NCBI GenBank assembly: GCA_963575745.1
Contig: CAUYUJ010015837.1
Coordinates: 828,586 to 892,585 of the forward strand
Length of the DNA stretch: 64,000 nt
Direction: 5' to 3'
Source: Prorocentrum cordatum
Lineage: Eukaryota > Sar > Dinophyceae > Prorocentrales > Prorocentraceae
This document shows, one piece after another, positions 21,201 through 33,400 of the stretch. How positions within the stretch are numbered: position 1 is the first letter of the stretch; the number at the start of each line of letters is the position of its first letter. The notes beneath the pieces were generated by a model. That model was given only the letters and a program-made list of their open reading frames with translations. It searched no databases and was not told the DNA's origin. Both the position numbers and the translations under genes were made by a program.

Positions 21201-24200
21201 ACGACCATCAGGGACAATGATATTAATGAAGCTTGGGGAAAAAGGAGCCACTGCAGATCAGGTCGCAGACATCGAGCCCAAGAACACACAGCTATACGCA
21301 GCCTTGCAGCAGCTCGCTTCGAAGGAATCTTTCGGTTTGGCCATGAATTCACCCAATGGGAACGGACTAGAGGCTTGGAGAAATATTCGCAGGCGATGCG
21401 ATCCAGCGACGGGAGCCCGAAAGCGCAACGCACTTCGCTCGATTCTCAATCCAGGCCGCAGTGCGTTGGACAATTTAGCGCAGTCTCTCGAATTACGGGG
21501 AGATCAAGTTTCTCAATGCGAGCGTCGCAAGGACGGTGCAGGAGAACGCGAGACCATCAGTGACCAGATCAATATCGCAGATCTAGAAAGTTCACTTCCA
21601 GAAGAATTGGAGCAACATGTTTTTTTTTGAATCAGTCTCGCACCAGGGACCACGACGCCTGGAGAAGGGAGGTCACGCTGCACATTGAGGCCAAGACGGG
21701 AGCCCAGATTCGTGAGCGAGATGTTCAGACCGGTAAAGCTAGTCGACCCGATCCCAATGCCATGGACGTCGGATCGATGGGCCGCGACGGCAAAGGCGGC
21801 AAAGGGCGCAGTCAATTCTAGCACGGCCTGTTGGAATGGCGGCATCTCTGGTCACGAAGCAGAGAACTGCTGGAAGTCACAGCGCGCTGGCGGTGGTCAG
21901 TTGGATTCGACAGGTGGCAAGTCGAAGAGCAAAGGTGGAAGCAAATATGGCAACTGGGGACCAACGCCAACCAATCAACTGGACGCTGAGGGAGACGAAG
22001 AGCATCAAGGACAACCAGAACCCGAAGGAGCCATGGTCCGAGCTGTGTCCGCCCATTTTCGTGGAGCCTTTGGTGGCGAGAGTTGCATTGGAAGTGTTGT
22101 GAAACATCGAGCTCGAAGAACGTTGCCTATTATCTTGGGAGTTGGGTCAAGCTGAACTTCGACGCAGTTGCAGCAGCTACGGTTCTACAAGGTCTGCGTG
22201 GCGCGGGCGGGGGTCGGAGTCGCGGTCTCCCGTGTCTCCCCGACCTCCTGCTGCCCAACGCGTTGCAGGCTTGGTCAAAAACAGAGGGGTGTCGCCCCCT
22301 GCCCTCTGTTTTTCAAATTCGAAGAGGTTGGAATGATTTTTTAAACAAAAAAAGAAGCTGCGCCTCCTCCGACAGGTTGCCGGTGTAGGAGAGTTGACTC
22401 AGACGGTGGCTTTGGTGAGATCCGCGGCAAGGATGAAAGCCGCCGCCCAGCTCGAGCCCGCGCTCAAGTTACCGAACCATTGACTTCAGCAGCTGCTATG
22501 TTGTAGAATCGCATTGCGGTTTGGAATGGATCGAGGGGCATTGTGCGCGACGTCGAGAGCGAGCCTGGACGGAAGTTGACTCAATACATGGACCAATTGG
22601 CAGAGTGGTATCCGAATGATGGCGTTGGATTGCGGCAAGGAAGAGGCGTCTACAATGCGTGCGTGAAGGTCGACGGCGACGCCGAGAAGCGCATCGGCAG
22701 CTCCGGCAAGGCGATCGGAGCGCTGTCTCCTGCACCAGCGCAGGAAGGCGGATCGACCAGCTCGGGGGGCAAGCGGCGGGCGAGCCCGCCGTAAGCCCGG
22801 CCCCTCGGCCAGAGCAGGAGTTCGAGTTCCCGAGTCGGCAGGAGGCGGGTCGGGGCCCCAAGGCTCGGGTGCCGCGTTCACCCTCGGCGCCGGCACAGGC
22901 CGAGGTGGGCGCCTATAAGGCCGCGTGCCATGCAGTTTTTCGTCGGCGGTGCAAAGCGCGCGTGGGCGACAAGGCAACCGGTGAACAGCATCGTCGTGCA
23001 ATCATTAATTCAGAGCTTGCCGTTCCACAAGTCAGTTTGGATTATGGATTTTCCAGTCCCTCGGAGACCGAGTCGAGTCTGGTCGAGTGGCAGGCCTAGA
23101 CTTTTCTGCTCATCATGTTCTGTCCGAAGCTGTCAATGCATGGAGCTACCGCAGTACCAGCCAAAGGTTTTGGAGAGTTCTTGGCCAGGTTCGGAAAAGA
23201 ATTCGTCGGGTTTTGTGAGCATCGCCGTATCTGGATGAAATCAGACGGATAGTCCCCTATCCTAGCTTTAAAGAAGGCCATTGGCGATGTTCTAACAGGT
23301 TGTGAGGTTATCTTCCAGGAGAGCCCTGCAGGCGATCACGCAGCGAACCGAGCCATCGAAAACGCAGTAAAACATCAAAGGTCAAGTGCGAGTTCTAGTT
23401 CTCGCCATGCTTAATGATTGGGGAAGGAAGTAGCCGTTCAATCATCCTCTTATCTCATGGGCCCCGCGCGCAGCAGCTAGCGTCATCAAACGATTCCGGG
23501 TCGGCGCTGATGGCCGAACCGGTGAGGAGAGGAGCACAGGACGCAAATGGGAGAAGTCCACTGTGGCGTTCGGAGAGCGAGTTCGAGTTCGGCCTATTCG
23601 GGCCGAGCTCAGAAAAGAAGACCTGGAGCCGCGTTTGGTAGAAGGCTTCCACCTCGGGCGCGCCAGCAGAAGTGCCGCGTTTCTGATCATGACTGCCCAG
23701 GGTATCCGAAGAGGTGCCTCTCTGACTCGATTGGATTCAGTTCCCCATTGGGCGTTGCAAGATGATATCTTAGAGATGAAGGGTGAGCCCTGGAATTCGG
23801 CGGGAGCGGCCGGTGAGGAGGCGATCGCAGTTCTGCCGCCACCTCGAGCACCGGCGCCTGGAGTTGTGCCGACTATTGTGACGGCGCCGATAGCTCCTGA
23901 TGGTGTCCGAGATTTCTACGCGACTCGGAAGAAGATCAGTGAGTTTGGCTCGACACCCGCGCGTCTGGCGCGCGAGCAGATGATGATCTTGTCAGGCGGC
24001 AAGGCGACGGCGGCTCGCACCACCGAGTGCAGGAAGAGAGCTCTCGAGAATTTGGAAGCGAAGAGAGATCGCAGATAACTCCTGTCCAAGTCTTGGCTGG
24101 AGTCGCAGCCGAGGCGAGAGGCCGCCCCCGCGTCAGTAGACCGAGCAGGTGCCCAGGCAGACCGCCCAGCGCAAGCAGGAGGAGGAGCGGCCGACGCCGC

Positions 24201-27200
24201 AGCACTCGCAGCGCTGCGACCAGAAGCTAGAGTCCAGGCGCCACTTCCACGGTTTCAGGCGACGGCTATGGCATCGCTTGAGAGAGAGCCGCAGGGCCCC
24301 GTTCGGAAAACAGCACGTTCAGAGTTACCTGCCACGCCCGAAGGCAGGTGGAGGCCGCGCGAGGAGGCCCCAGAGGGTGCAGGATCAGGTGGAGCTGCCG
24401 GATCAGGTGGACCGGCAGCGCCAGCACCAGCACAGGCAGCAGTAGCGGAACCGGCAGATGGAGACGTCCAGATGCGACCCGCTTCGGTGGCCGCAGCTCC
24501 GGCCGCGGCAGGGGGCGCGGAGGCGCTGACGGCCGTCGATGCGTCGCCCATCATGTCCAACATCCCCTTGGACCTAAAGGCGCTCGCTTTCCCGGAGCTT
24601 TCTCAATCCAGGTTGTCTTGCGGAGCTGGCAGAAGCGTTTGGTTTGCAGCCAGTTATTGTTGGAGGTTTGCAGATTACCGATGAGAATGGGGAATCTTAC
24701 GATTTACGGGATCATTTTTATCAGTGTCGATATATGCAGACCCTAGAGGACTTGGGCCCCTACTTCCCCCCGGCGCCCCCAGATTGCAGAACGCTCGCTA
24801 ACCTAAAGAAGCTCAACGACGGCAAGTACAGGGGCCCAGAGGAGCGAGCTAGATTGGCGGAGGAGAGAGTCGGGATGCTACACTTTTCGGTGGATGCATG
24901 TTTAGAGCAGATTCGTCGTGGTCGCTGGTCTCTCCACGAACTCCCCAGGACAGCTGCGAGCTGGAAAAGCGAGTGGGTGCAGTGGCTGGCCGGCCAGCCA
25001 GGTGTTTTTTTAGTCAAGAGCGACATGTGCCAGTTTGGCATGGTCGGTAAGGGGTCAGATGGCAGCGAGGGCCCTGTTCGCAAGCTCACCGGTTGGCTGA
25101 CCAGCAACGCAGCATTGGCCAGTTTGCTTGCTCGCCCGTGCCCGGGCCCCTCGCATGATGATGCCCCGATTTTGGACGGTCGCACATCCAAAGCTCGAGA
25201 GTATCCCGTGCAGTTGAGGGGAGCCATCCTGGAGGTTATCGCCTCCGAGCTTCGAGAGATGTGAGAGATCAATGCAGTCACAGGTGCCGGACCAGTTCCA
25301 GAAGTGGAGGAAGAGTATTCTCTGCCCGCTCCAGGGGGAGAGCCAAGACAGGAGGAGGAGAAGTACTGGGGCGACGTGAATGGAGGATGGCTCAACACTA
25401 AGCAAGCTAGAGCTGAAGAAGATTCCTGGATGACTAAGCAGAACGTTTTCCCTCAAGTTGAGCCGGGTACCCGTAGGAGGCTGACAGGCAAGAACCCACT
25501 TGGGGCCCGCTGGGTGGACACAAACAAGGGTGATCGTTGTCGCCCTCGTTATCGCAGCAGAATGGTCGCAAGAGAAATCGCAGGCAAGCATGAGCGCTTT
25601 CCCGAGCGGGTAACAGCAGCAGAGCTTTCCAGCAGTGCACACCCCTGGAGGCTTTCAGACAGTCGCTGTGTTTGACGATGTCGCAGAGAGTTTCGAAGCG
25701 AGGTTTACCTCTCAAGGTTGGTTTCTGGGGCGTTTCTCAAGCGCATCTGCATGGGGGGGCACGGCGCGACGTGTGCATCGCGCTCCCCGATGGTCCTGAA
25801 GCTAAGTTGGACAGGAGCATATCCGGCACGCGTGATGTTAGTCACATTTGGCAAGGCGATTATTTGAACCTTCTGCGAGACGGCGAGTTCCGGCAAGGGA
25901 TGCCCAGTCCCTTTCTTCTTCTTGGAGGGAACGACGTGGCGAGGGGCCTCGTCCATGGCGACGATTTCACGGTCGTCGGCGATGACATCACTTCAGCGGA
26001 TGTGAATTCCAGGTTGGCATCTGAGTGCGACATGAAGTGTTCGGGTATCTTGGGGCCTGGGGAGAAGGATTTAGATGAGGTGGTTTTCCTTAAAAGGCCT
26101 GTATCGATATCGAGAGTGACCAACGAAACATTGGAACACTTTTTGAGAGACCACGGCTTGGATACATATTCTGCCAAGGGGGGTCGATGTTCCGTCCAGT
26201 AAGAAGAGCGTCGAGGGCGTCTGAAGGGGCTTGAGCTCCCCACCTCGGACCCAGCCTGTGTCCGCGCCTACCGCTCAGGCGTGATGAGAGCGGCCTATAT
26301 TGCTCAAGATCGGCCAGACATCGGTGAGACCGTCAAGAGTTTGACGAGAAATGCAGCACCCCCCATGTCTCGGACCTGGCGGCTCTTAAGAAGTTGCGCC
26401 GCTATCTCGAGAAGTCGTCTGTCGATTCTTCCCCCAGCAAATGCCGAAGGAGCTCAGTGTGTCAGTTGACGCAGACTGGGCCAGATGTCCGATTACCCGC
26501 AAGAGTATTAACGACATGGTAGCACTGTTTTGCAAGCGCACCTTAAATACGCAATCCACATTGGAGTCGACAGTAGCCCTAAGCAGCGGAGAAGCAGAAT
26601 ACTGCGGTATCTTGAAGGGTTTAGCGACCGGCCTTTTGATCAAGGCCATCTAGGAGGATTTCGGATTTCCGTTTGAAGTGCATGTGATGAGCATAGTGAA
26701 GGATGAGCTTTCTGTCTTGATTGCCTCGGATTCGTCCGCGGCGAGAGCGTTTTCACATAGGCAGGGTTTAAGCACGCAGAAACATGTTATGATTAAGTTT
26801 CTGTGGATCCAGGAGAAAGTCCTGGATCGCCTCTTGAAGATACTTCCAGTAGGCACTAGGGTGAATGTGGTCGGCTTGCTAACTGAGAGCGTCGCGTTTG
26901 CAACAGCTTCTAGACACCTCACGGCCATGGGCTTTGTTTTCAAGACCGTCTGGAGTAGCCTTCGCAGGAAGCATTGAGGAATCAACATCGTGTGAGTTCG
27001 ACTTCGTTTGGATGAGTCGTCAGCAAGTCATGCCGACTCGTCTTAGGAGGAGTGCAGAGATTTGGTGTATGTCGGATATGTTTGATCCGATTCTCACGTT
27101 TCACGATTTGCATGCATGCGGTACACGGGTGTGCATGTTCTGTACATTTTGAATTCATCTATAAACGTTTGGGCTTACCGTTTAGGCACTGCGAGGGAAA

Positions 27201-28805
27201 AAGGACCTATCCCAGAGTCATGATCTCTTCACAGTTACACTTGGGAGGAAGCCGGAAGGGGGGGTGTCGGAGGGCTTTGGGGGGTGTTGTTGCCGCCGGG
27301 GACGGGGGGCTGGGGAGCGAGGTGGTCTGGGGAGGAAGGCGGCATAATCGAAGGGGGTGTCCAGTTCCCAGGCGGGGGAGCGAACGCAGAAAACGCTCCC
27401 TCCCTCCTATACTTTCTGTCTATCGGTATTCGCCCCCGTGGCACTGACCCTGGATCTCTGAGCTGCGAGGCAACGGTGGAGTGACATTGCGATTGCACGG
27501 AGCGGAAGGTTGGACAAGAGGCCAGTTGGACGGGCAACTATGTGCAACCCAACGACGCATCGAGGGAACCAATTACAGCGAGTCTGGGATTGCATGCGAG
27601 ACTGAGCGATGGTTCGCAGTTCTTCTCCTTCGTCCCATCCCGCGATCCAAACTGCGGTCCCAGCGCGTGGCTGTATGAGCTTTGGCCTGCGCTGGTGCAA
27701 GTACCTCAATCTCCTTTTTCCATAGACTGTACTCACAACGTTCGGGCACCGTAATCGCAGTGGGGCCCAGCAACTTTGAGATTTATCACGTCTAGTATCG
27801 TGGTCCGTCCACGTGCATCGTCGCAGCTTCCTCTACTTCTATTGACTGAGGGCCATACTTAGATTTTGAGGAGAAGCTGGCCAATTTGGTCATGTTCGAC
27901 CAGGCTACGTACGACAAGATGTTGAAGGAGATCCCGAAGGCGAAGTCCACACTTGAGGGACGGATGAGTAGGATGAAGAACATCTGGGGAATTGGCAATT
28001 TTCGAACGCGCCCTGACTCATGCTCCCACTCCCTCTTGCAACTAGCTTGTCGTTGTCAGTATCGGAGTAGACAGCTGATGGATCCAATCATATCCCGCTC
28101 CAACAGACAGCACGCGTGATACAATAAAGACACAAGTCCAGCAGAAATGCAGTCACAACTAATAGTAAGGACGCACGGATGTCCTTAGTGCACCCCTGCG
28201 TCTTTGCCTCTGCGGCCCGTCATTCGTGGCTTTCGCTGGCCAGCCCTTCAGGGTGCTGGCAGTCCGCCGCCCAACAGGTGCCAACTTCGGCGTCCAAGGC
28301 CCTTGCGTCCTCGCCGCCCGTCCTTATTATAGGTTGCGACTGTAACGCACTGACCCCTTCCATAAGACATAGTACGCATTCTGCGCATCTTCGGCTGGCC
28401 TCTGAAGGCTCTGCGGCGGCATCGGGCGTGGGCCCCGCGGCCACCGGCGCTTCCACGGCAGTGGTTGCCTCGGTGGCGCGCGGTCTTCAGAGGCCATCGG
28501 TGGCCCCCAGCGGCCATCGGCGGCCCGCGGTGGCCCACGCCGGTCTCTTGGCGTCTCGCGCAGGCCCTCGTTTGCCTTCGGCAAAGGTATTTGCAGTCTT
28601 TCCAAGACTCAGCGCTCTTAGGGAAGGGCCGCGCGCAGCAGCACGTCGCCCAGGGCAGCCAGCGATGACGAGCCCGCCGCCGCGATCGAGGGCTGGCCGC
28701 GCTTCCCCGCGCTGCGCGACGAGCTGGGCGTATATAGGCGGAGTCGGGCGCAGGTGCGCGCCGGGCTCGCAGTGTGCGCACCTCTGCGCTAGCCAGCCCA
28801 GGGCG

Positions 28806-28846
<41 letters not shown>

Positions 28847-30290
28847 TGCGTTATCGTCGTCGTCGTCGTCGTCGTCGTTATCGTCGTCATCGTCGTCGTC
28901 GGCGGCGGCGGCGTCGTCGTCGGCGTCGTCGGCGTTGTCGTCGTCCTCGTCGTTGTCGTCGTCGTCGTCCTCGGCGTCGGCGTCGACGCTGGCGTCGTCG
29001 TAGGCTTTGCCACCGGGGTGCGGCTCCGCCGGCGGAAGCCCGCGGGAGCCAAAGTTCCGAACGAGAGAAAAATATGCATAAGCGTAAACGTTCGGAGGTC
29101 TGCGCGGATTTCTTGTATCGGCTGTGGACCCCCTGGCGGGCCAGCGCCAATCCAAGACGTACGCGCGGACCTCCGAAAGCGTATGACCATCATGCAGTTT
29201 TGCTGTTTACTAGAGCTAACCTTCCCCCGAAGGTGCCACCATTTTTGGATTCGGAACCTGCGGAGCGGGCCAAATGGTGAACACTGGCGGCCGGAGAAAG
29301 CACTACTGGTTCTTGGGGTGATCCGCTGGTGGAGAGGCATGGTGTCTGGCGGGGGTGCTGCCATCGATGCGTAATTGGTGAGTGGCCAATCAGCGCTCTT
29401 CGGGAATATGCCTTCGGGCATCTCGCACCCACCCCGGTTGCGTCGAATTTGCTGCTCACCTCCTGAACCCCACAACCCTTCACACTTGGCATGATGATCC
29501 CACGAGGCATCCGGACGACGCACACGCGAAGTCGTTAGAGATGCCAGCGGGATTTGCGCGGTTCCGAATTGCATTGCACGTGGGAAACAATCAATACGAC
29601 ACCTGCCTGTGTGCGACGACATCGTAGCCGTCAAGGCTCGCCCAGCCTCCCGGCGAGGCGAAGCTTATCACCACGGCTATCGTGAGCGAGAGGCTGAAGG
29701 TGAACGGCTCTGTGGCGCGCCAGGCCATCCGTCACCTGGAGGAGAAGGACCTGATCCAAGTGGTGGCGAGGGCGTGGTTGGGACCTCCCTCCCCCCTCGC
29801 CCCCACCGATCTGGCCCCCCCTCCCCTCTCCCCTTTCTTGGAGGGTAGGGATGCGGAGAAGCAGGAGGAGGATTCCTGGTTGAGGGGCAGAATGAGGAGG
29901 AAGAGGTGGATGAGGTGGAGGAGGAGGGCAGCAAGGGGACAGCGGCGGAAGAGAACGAGTGGAGGAGGAGGAGGTGGAGGAGGAAGAGGAGGAGGAGGCG
30001 GAGGAGGAGGAGGAGGGAAGACAAGGAGGGGGGTAGGGGTAGAGGGATGAAGAGGAGGGAGGAGGCACGAGGGAGTTGGAGGAGGACAAGGGGGAGGGAG
30101 GAGGGAGGAGGGTGGAGGGAGGATGGATGGAGGAGGGAGGACTGGAGGAGCAGGAAGGGGGTGGAGGAGGAATGAAGGAGCAAGGAGCAAGGGGCGGAGG
30201 TGGAGGATGATCAGCAGCAGCAGCAGCAGCACAAGGAGGCGGCTGTATGATGATGATGCTGATGTTGATGATGCCAGTGATGAGTATGAC

Positions 30291-30330
<40 letters not shown>

Positions 30331-30401
30331 CTGATGATGCTGATGCTGATGCTGATGCTGATGCTGATGCTGATGCTGATGATGATGATGATGCTGATGC
30401 T

Positions 30402-30432
<31 letters not shown>

Positions 30433-33400
30433 ATGATGCATGTGATGATGCTGGTGAGGATGATGACGATGAGGATGATGATGATGATGATGATGATGCT
30501 GCTGATGATGATGATCATGATGATGATGCGTCTGATGAGGATGATGATGCTGATGATGGTACTGCTGATGATGATGAGGAGGAGGAGGAGACGGAGGACC
30601 AGTGTTGACCCAAGACTCGTCAACGATGTTTGTATACACCAATTCTCCGAGCTTCCTCCCCATAGGCCCCTACAATGGTTCATGTTCCCCTGAGGGAAGT
30701 GTCCCGTTGGGGGACAGGCGTGCGAAAATCTTGAAGCGTGCCAAAACACCGTTCTCAGGATTTCAACACCACGCGTCAACCTGACCGTTGCGCCTTGACG
30801 ATCCGGAATCGCGCCAGAACGCCATTCCCAGGATTTAAACACAGCGAATCAAAGTAATTGTTGCGCTTGGCTTCCGACACACCACGTCTGCTTCCTTAAC
30901 AATGGGAATCAGCAAAACGCTTGCAAATGTTTGATGCGAATGTGGGCGGCGCACAGGCGAGAGCCATATTTTGAAACGGAGCCGCCCTTAATCCGCGAGG
31001 CCCTTGAAACTTATGAAGATACTGCGGGCGGCGCTGAAGCTAGAACCACATGTTGAAACCGACCCGCCCTCAATCCGAGACACTCTTGCAACTTGTTCAA
31101 ACGAATGTACGCGGCGCTAAGGCGATAGTCGAATTTTGAAAACGATCCGCCCTCAATCTGCGAAGCCCGTGCACTTGTCCAAACGAATGTTCGCGGCGCT
31201 AAGGCCAGAGCCACATGTTCGAAAATGACCCTTGCTCAATCCGCTAAACTTTTGTACGGTTTTCAAGCGAATGTGCGCGGCGCTAAGGCGAGGGCCATAT
31301 TTTGGAAGCGTCCCGCGTTCCATCTGTGAAACTGTTGTCAGTTTTGAATATTCAGGCTCATACTTGGAACTGAAGTCTCAGGCGAAACGCTCAGCCCGCT
31401 TTTCGGACTGGCCTCGGGGTGCGACAGGGAGGAGTTGTTCAGACGGAAAAGGAATGGCGGGAGGTGGAGAAGGTGGGCGGACCATACTGGAGGATGGGGC
31501 AGTAATCTCCTGGTCGTGCATGCAGTGCCGTCTGGCGTTGTCCATGGGAGCGCTGGGTGGGCTTGCACTGGGGCGCAGCGCGGCGGAGCTGCTCGCCTCC
31601 CCTGCCTGGCCGTTCCCACTCCCACTCCTCCCGCCTCGCCTCTCGCCTCTCCCCCTTCTCTTTCCATCCCCCCTCCTCTGTCAGACCTCCTAGACATGTT
31701 CCAGATGCCTGCGGCGAGCCTGGCAACCGCAGCAGCGCAGCAGAAAAAAGGTCGAGTTCAAGGTCCATTCCAGTGCAGTGCCATGTCTGAGCCAGCACGG
31801 ATCGTTGGGTCGGGGACTTTTGTTTGGCGTGTCGCGCCGCCAGTTCTGGCCCAGCACGTTTCGGAGCGACACGCTATCCACGTCCCAGTCTTCAAGCGTC
31901 AACGTCCCGAGCCTTTCCGAGCCTCCCGCCCCGCGAAGCGGAAAGACACGCTACCTAATTGCAGGGCATAGCTTATCGCATTGGCCGCCGCCGCGACACG
32001 CTAAGCAAAAGCTCCCGACCGTAAACTCACTACGCTTGTCCACAGCCTCGTTCTCCCCCTTTCTTTACCGTTGGGAGCTTCCTGGCGGCCTCGTCGAGGC
32101 TTTTTTTTGGGGGGGGGCCCTCCGCGGTCCCGTCAGGGGGGGCAGTTGAGGTTCTTAATGGGTCTGGCCTGGGCGCGAGTGTTCCACCGCGCCCTCCCGA
32201 AGAGAAGATGCCCGGTGGAGCCGTTTTCGTGACGCCTTGACAGTCTTAGAGCCGCCGTTGTGCAGTCTCAGGTCGTCTTCGGGCGTATTGATCAAGTATC
32301 ACTGCCGAGGATCCCCACGTCCTTATGTAATGTCAGGTGTGTTCGTGTATCACGTTGCACCCCATATTTCCAGTCTTTTCATTCAAATTCTCTTGAAACT
32401 GTCATCCTGGCGTGCTGAGCCAGCTTGAGCCAAGGTGTTACAACGTTGGGTGATACGAAAGCCTTCGCCCGTTTGCCGTGCTGCAAGTGATGGCAGATGG
32501 CATTTGTGAGCTTGATAACTCCTGACGAGACCGCTTTTCGCCCCGAGACCGCTATTCATCCTGCCTGCTCCCCCTGCCTCCTCCTCATCTCCTCCTCCTC
32601 CTTCTCCTCCTCCTCCTCTTCCACTGGTGCCGAGAAGTTGCCACGCTTGCCACGATTTGAAATCGCGCCGCGCACAGCCCCCCCACCCCCTGCGCGCCCC
32701 CTCTGGTGCCGAGCAAGTGCCACGCCCGCCACGCGTTGCCGGCGTACGGCGCACAGCGTTCCAAATCCCGTGCCCCCCCTGCCCATTCCCTGCAACGCCA
32801 AGAAGTGCGACGCCTGCAGCGGATGTAGTGACTGTGCACCGTGCCGCACCCTGTTGTGGCATCGAGGACTTGCCGCGCCGCGCCCTGCAAGCCTGCAACG
32901 GAGAGAGTCAGCATCCACGCGTACCTCCTGTGGCGTTGAGGAATTGCCACCTGGCGAGCCTGAAGCGGATAGCGCCACCACCCTTTGCGCACCTTCCGGT
33001 GGTGTCAAACATGCGACCCATGCCACGAGCTGCGAATCCTATGCGTATTTGCTGTGCGGTGTGCGTGCCATGTGAGTGAATCGGTCTGCGCGTATTGTGT
33101 GTACGTATGTATGCATCTGTGTATGTGTGTGCTTGTGTGTGAGTGTGTAGCTGTGTGTGGACGTGTCTCCCATTTGGGTGCCGTGTATGTGTTGCATGCG
33201 TCTGGCGTGTACGAAGCAATGACCGCGCCAGATGTTTTCCAGCGTTGTATGATGTGTGTGTGTGAGTGTGCATGTGCGGCTGTGCGCGTGTGCGTATGTC
33301 ATATATACATGTGTGTGTGTGCGTGTGTGTATGTTTGTGCGTTGCGCGTCATGCATGTCTGCATATGTTTGGTGTGCGTACGAGCGATCAGAAGAAGAGG

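Larger units (their letters stand above)
20423..27233 (+). mobile_element. Ty1/Copia-type LTR retrotransposon inside RPS25 intron 1 (Copia element 2)
   Basis: A 6.8-kb element in the same orientation as the host gene. Both LTRs are 181 bp, begin TG and end CA, and agree at about 85% by eye. A TGGTAG primer-binding-site start abuts the 5' LTR (20604) and AGGAGGAG abuts the 3' LTR (27045-27052). Five-base flanks are ATTAC (20418-20422) and GTTAC (27234-27238), a near-perfect target duplication. Inside lie gag, a damaged zinc knuckle, integrase, a conserved pre-RT module, RT with HGDD and RNase H, in Copia order. Frameshifts and stops show that it is not autonomous. It is younger than Copia element 1, judging by LTR similarity. 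Confidence 0.92.
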
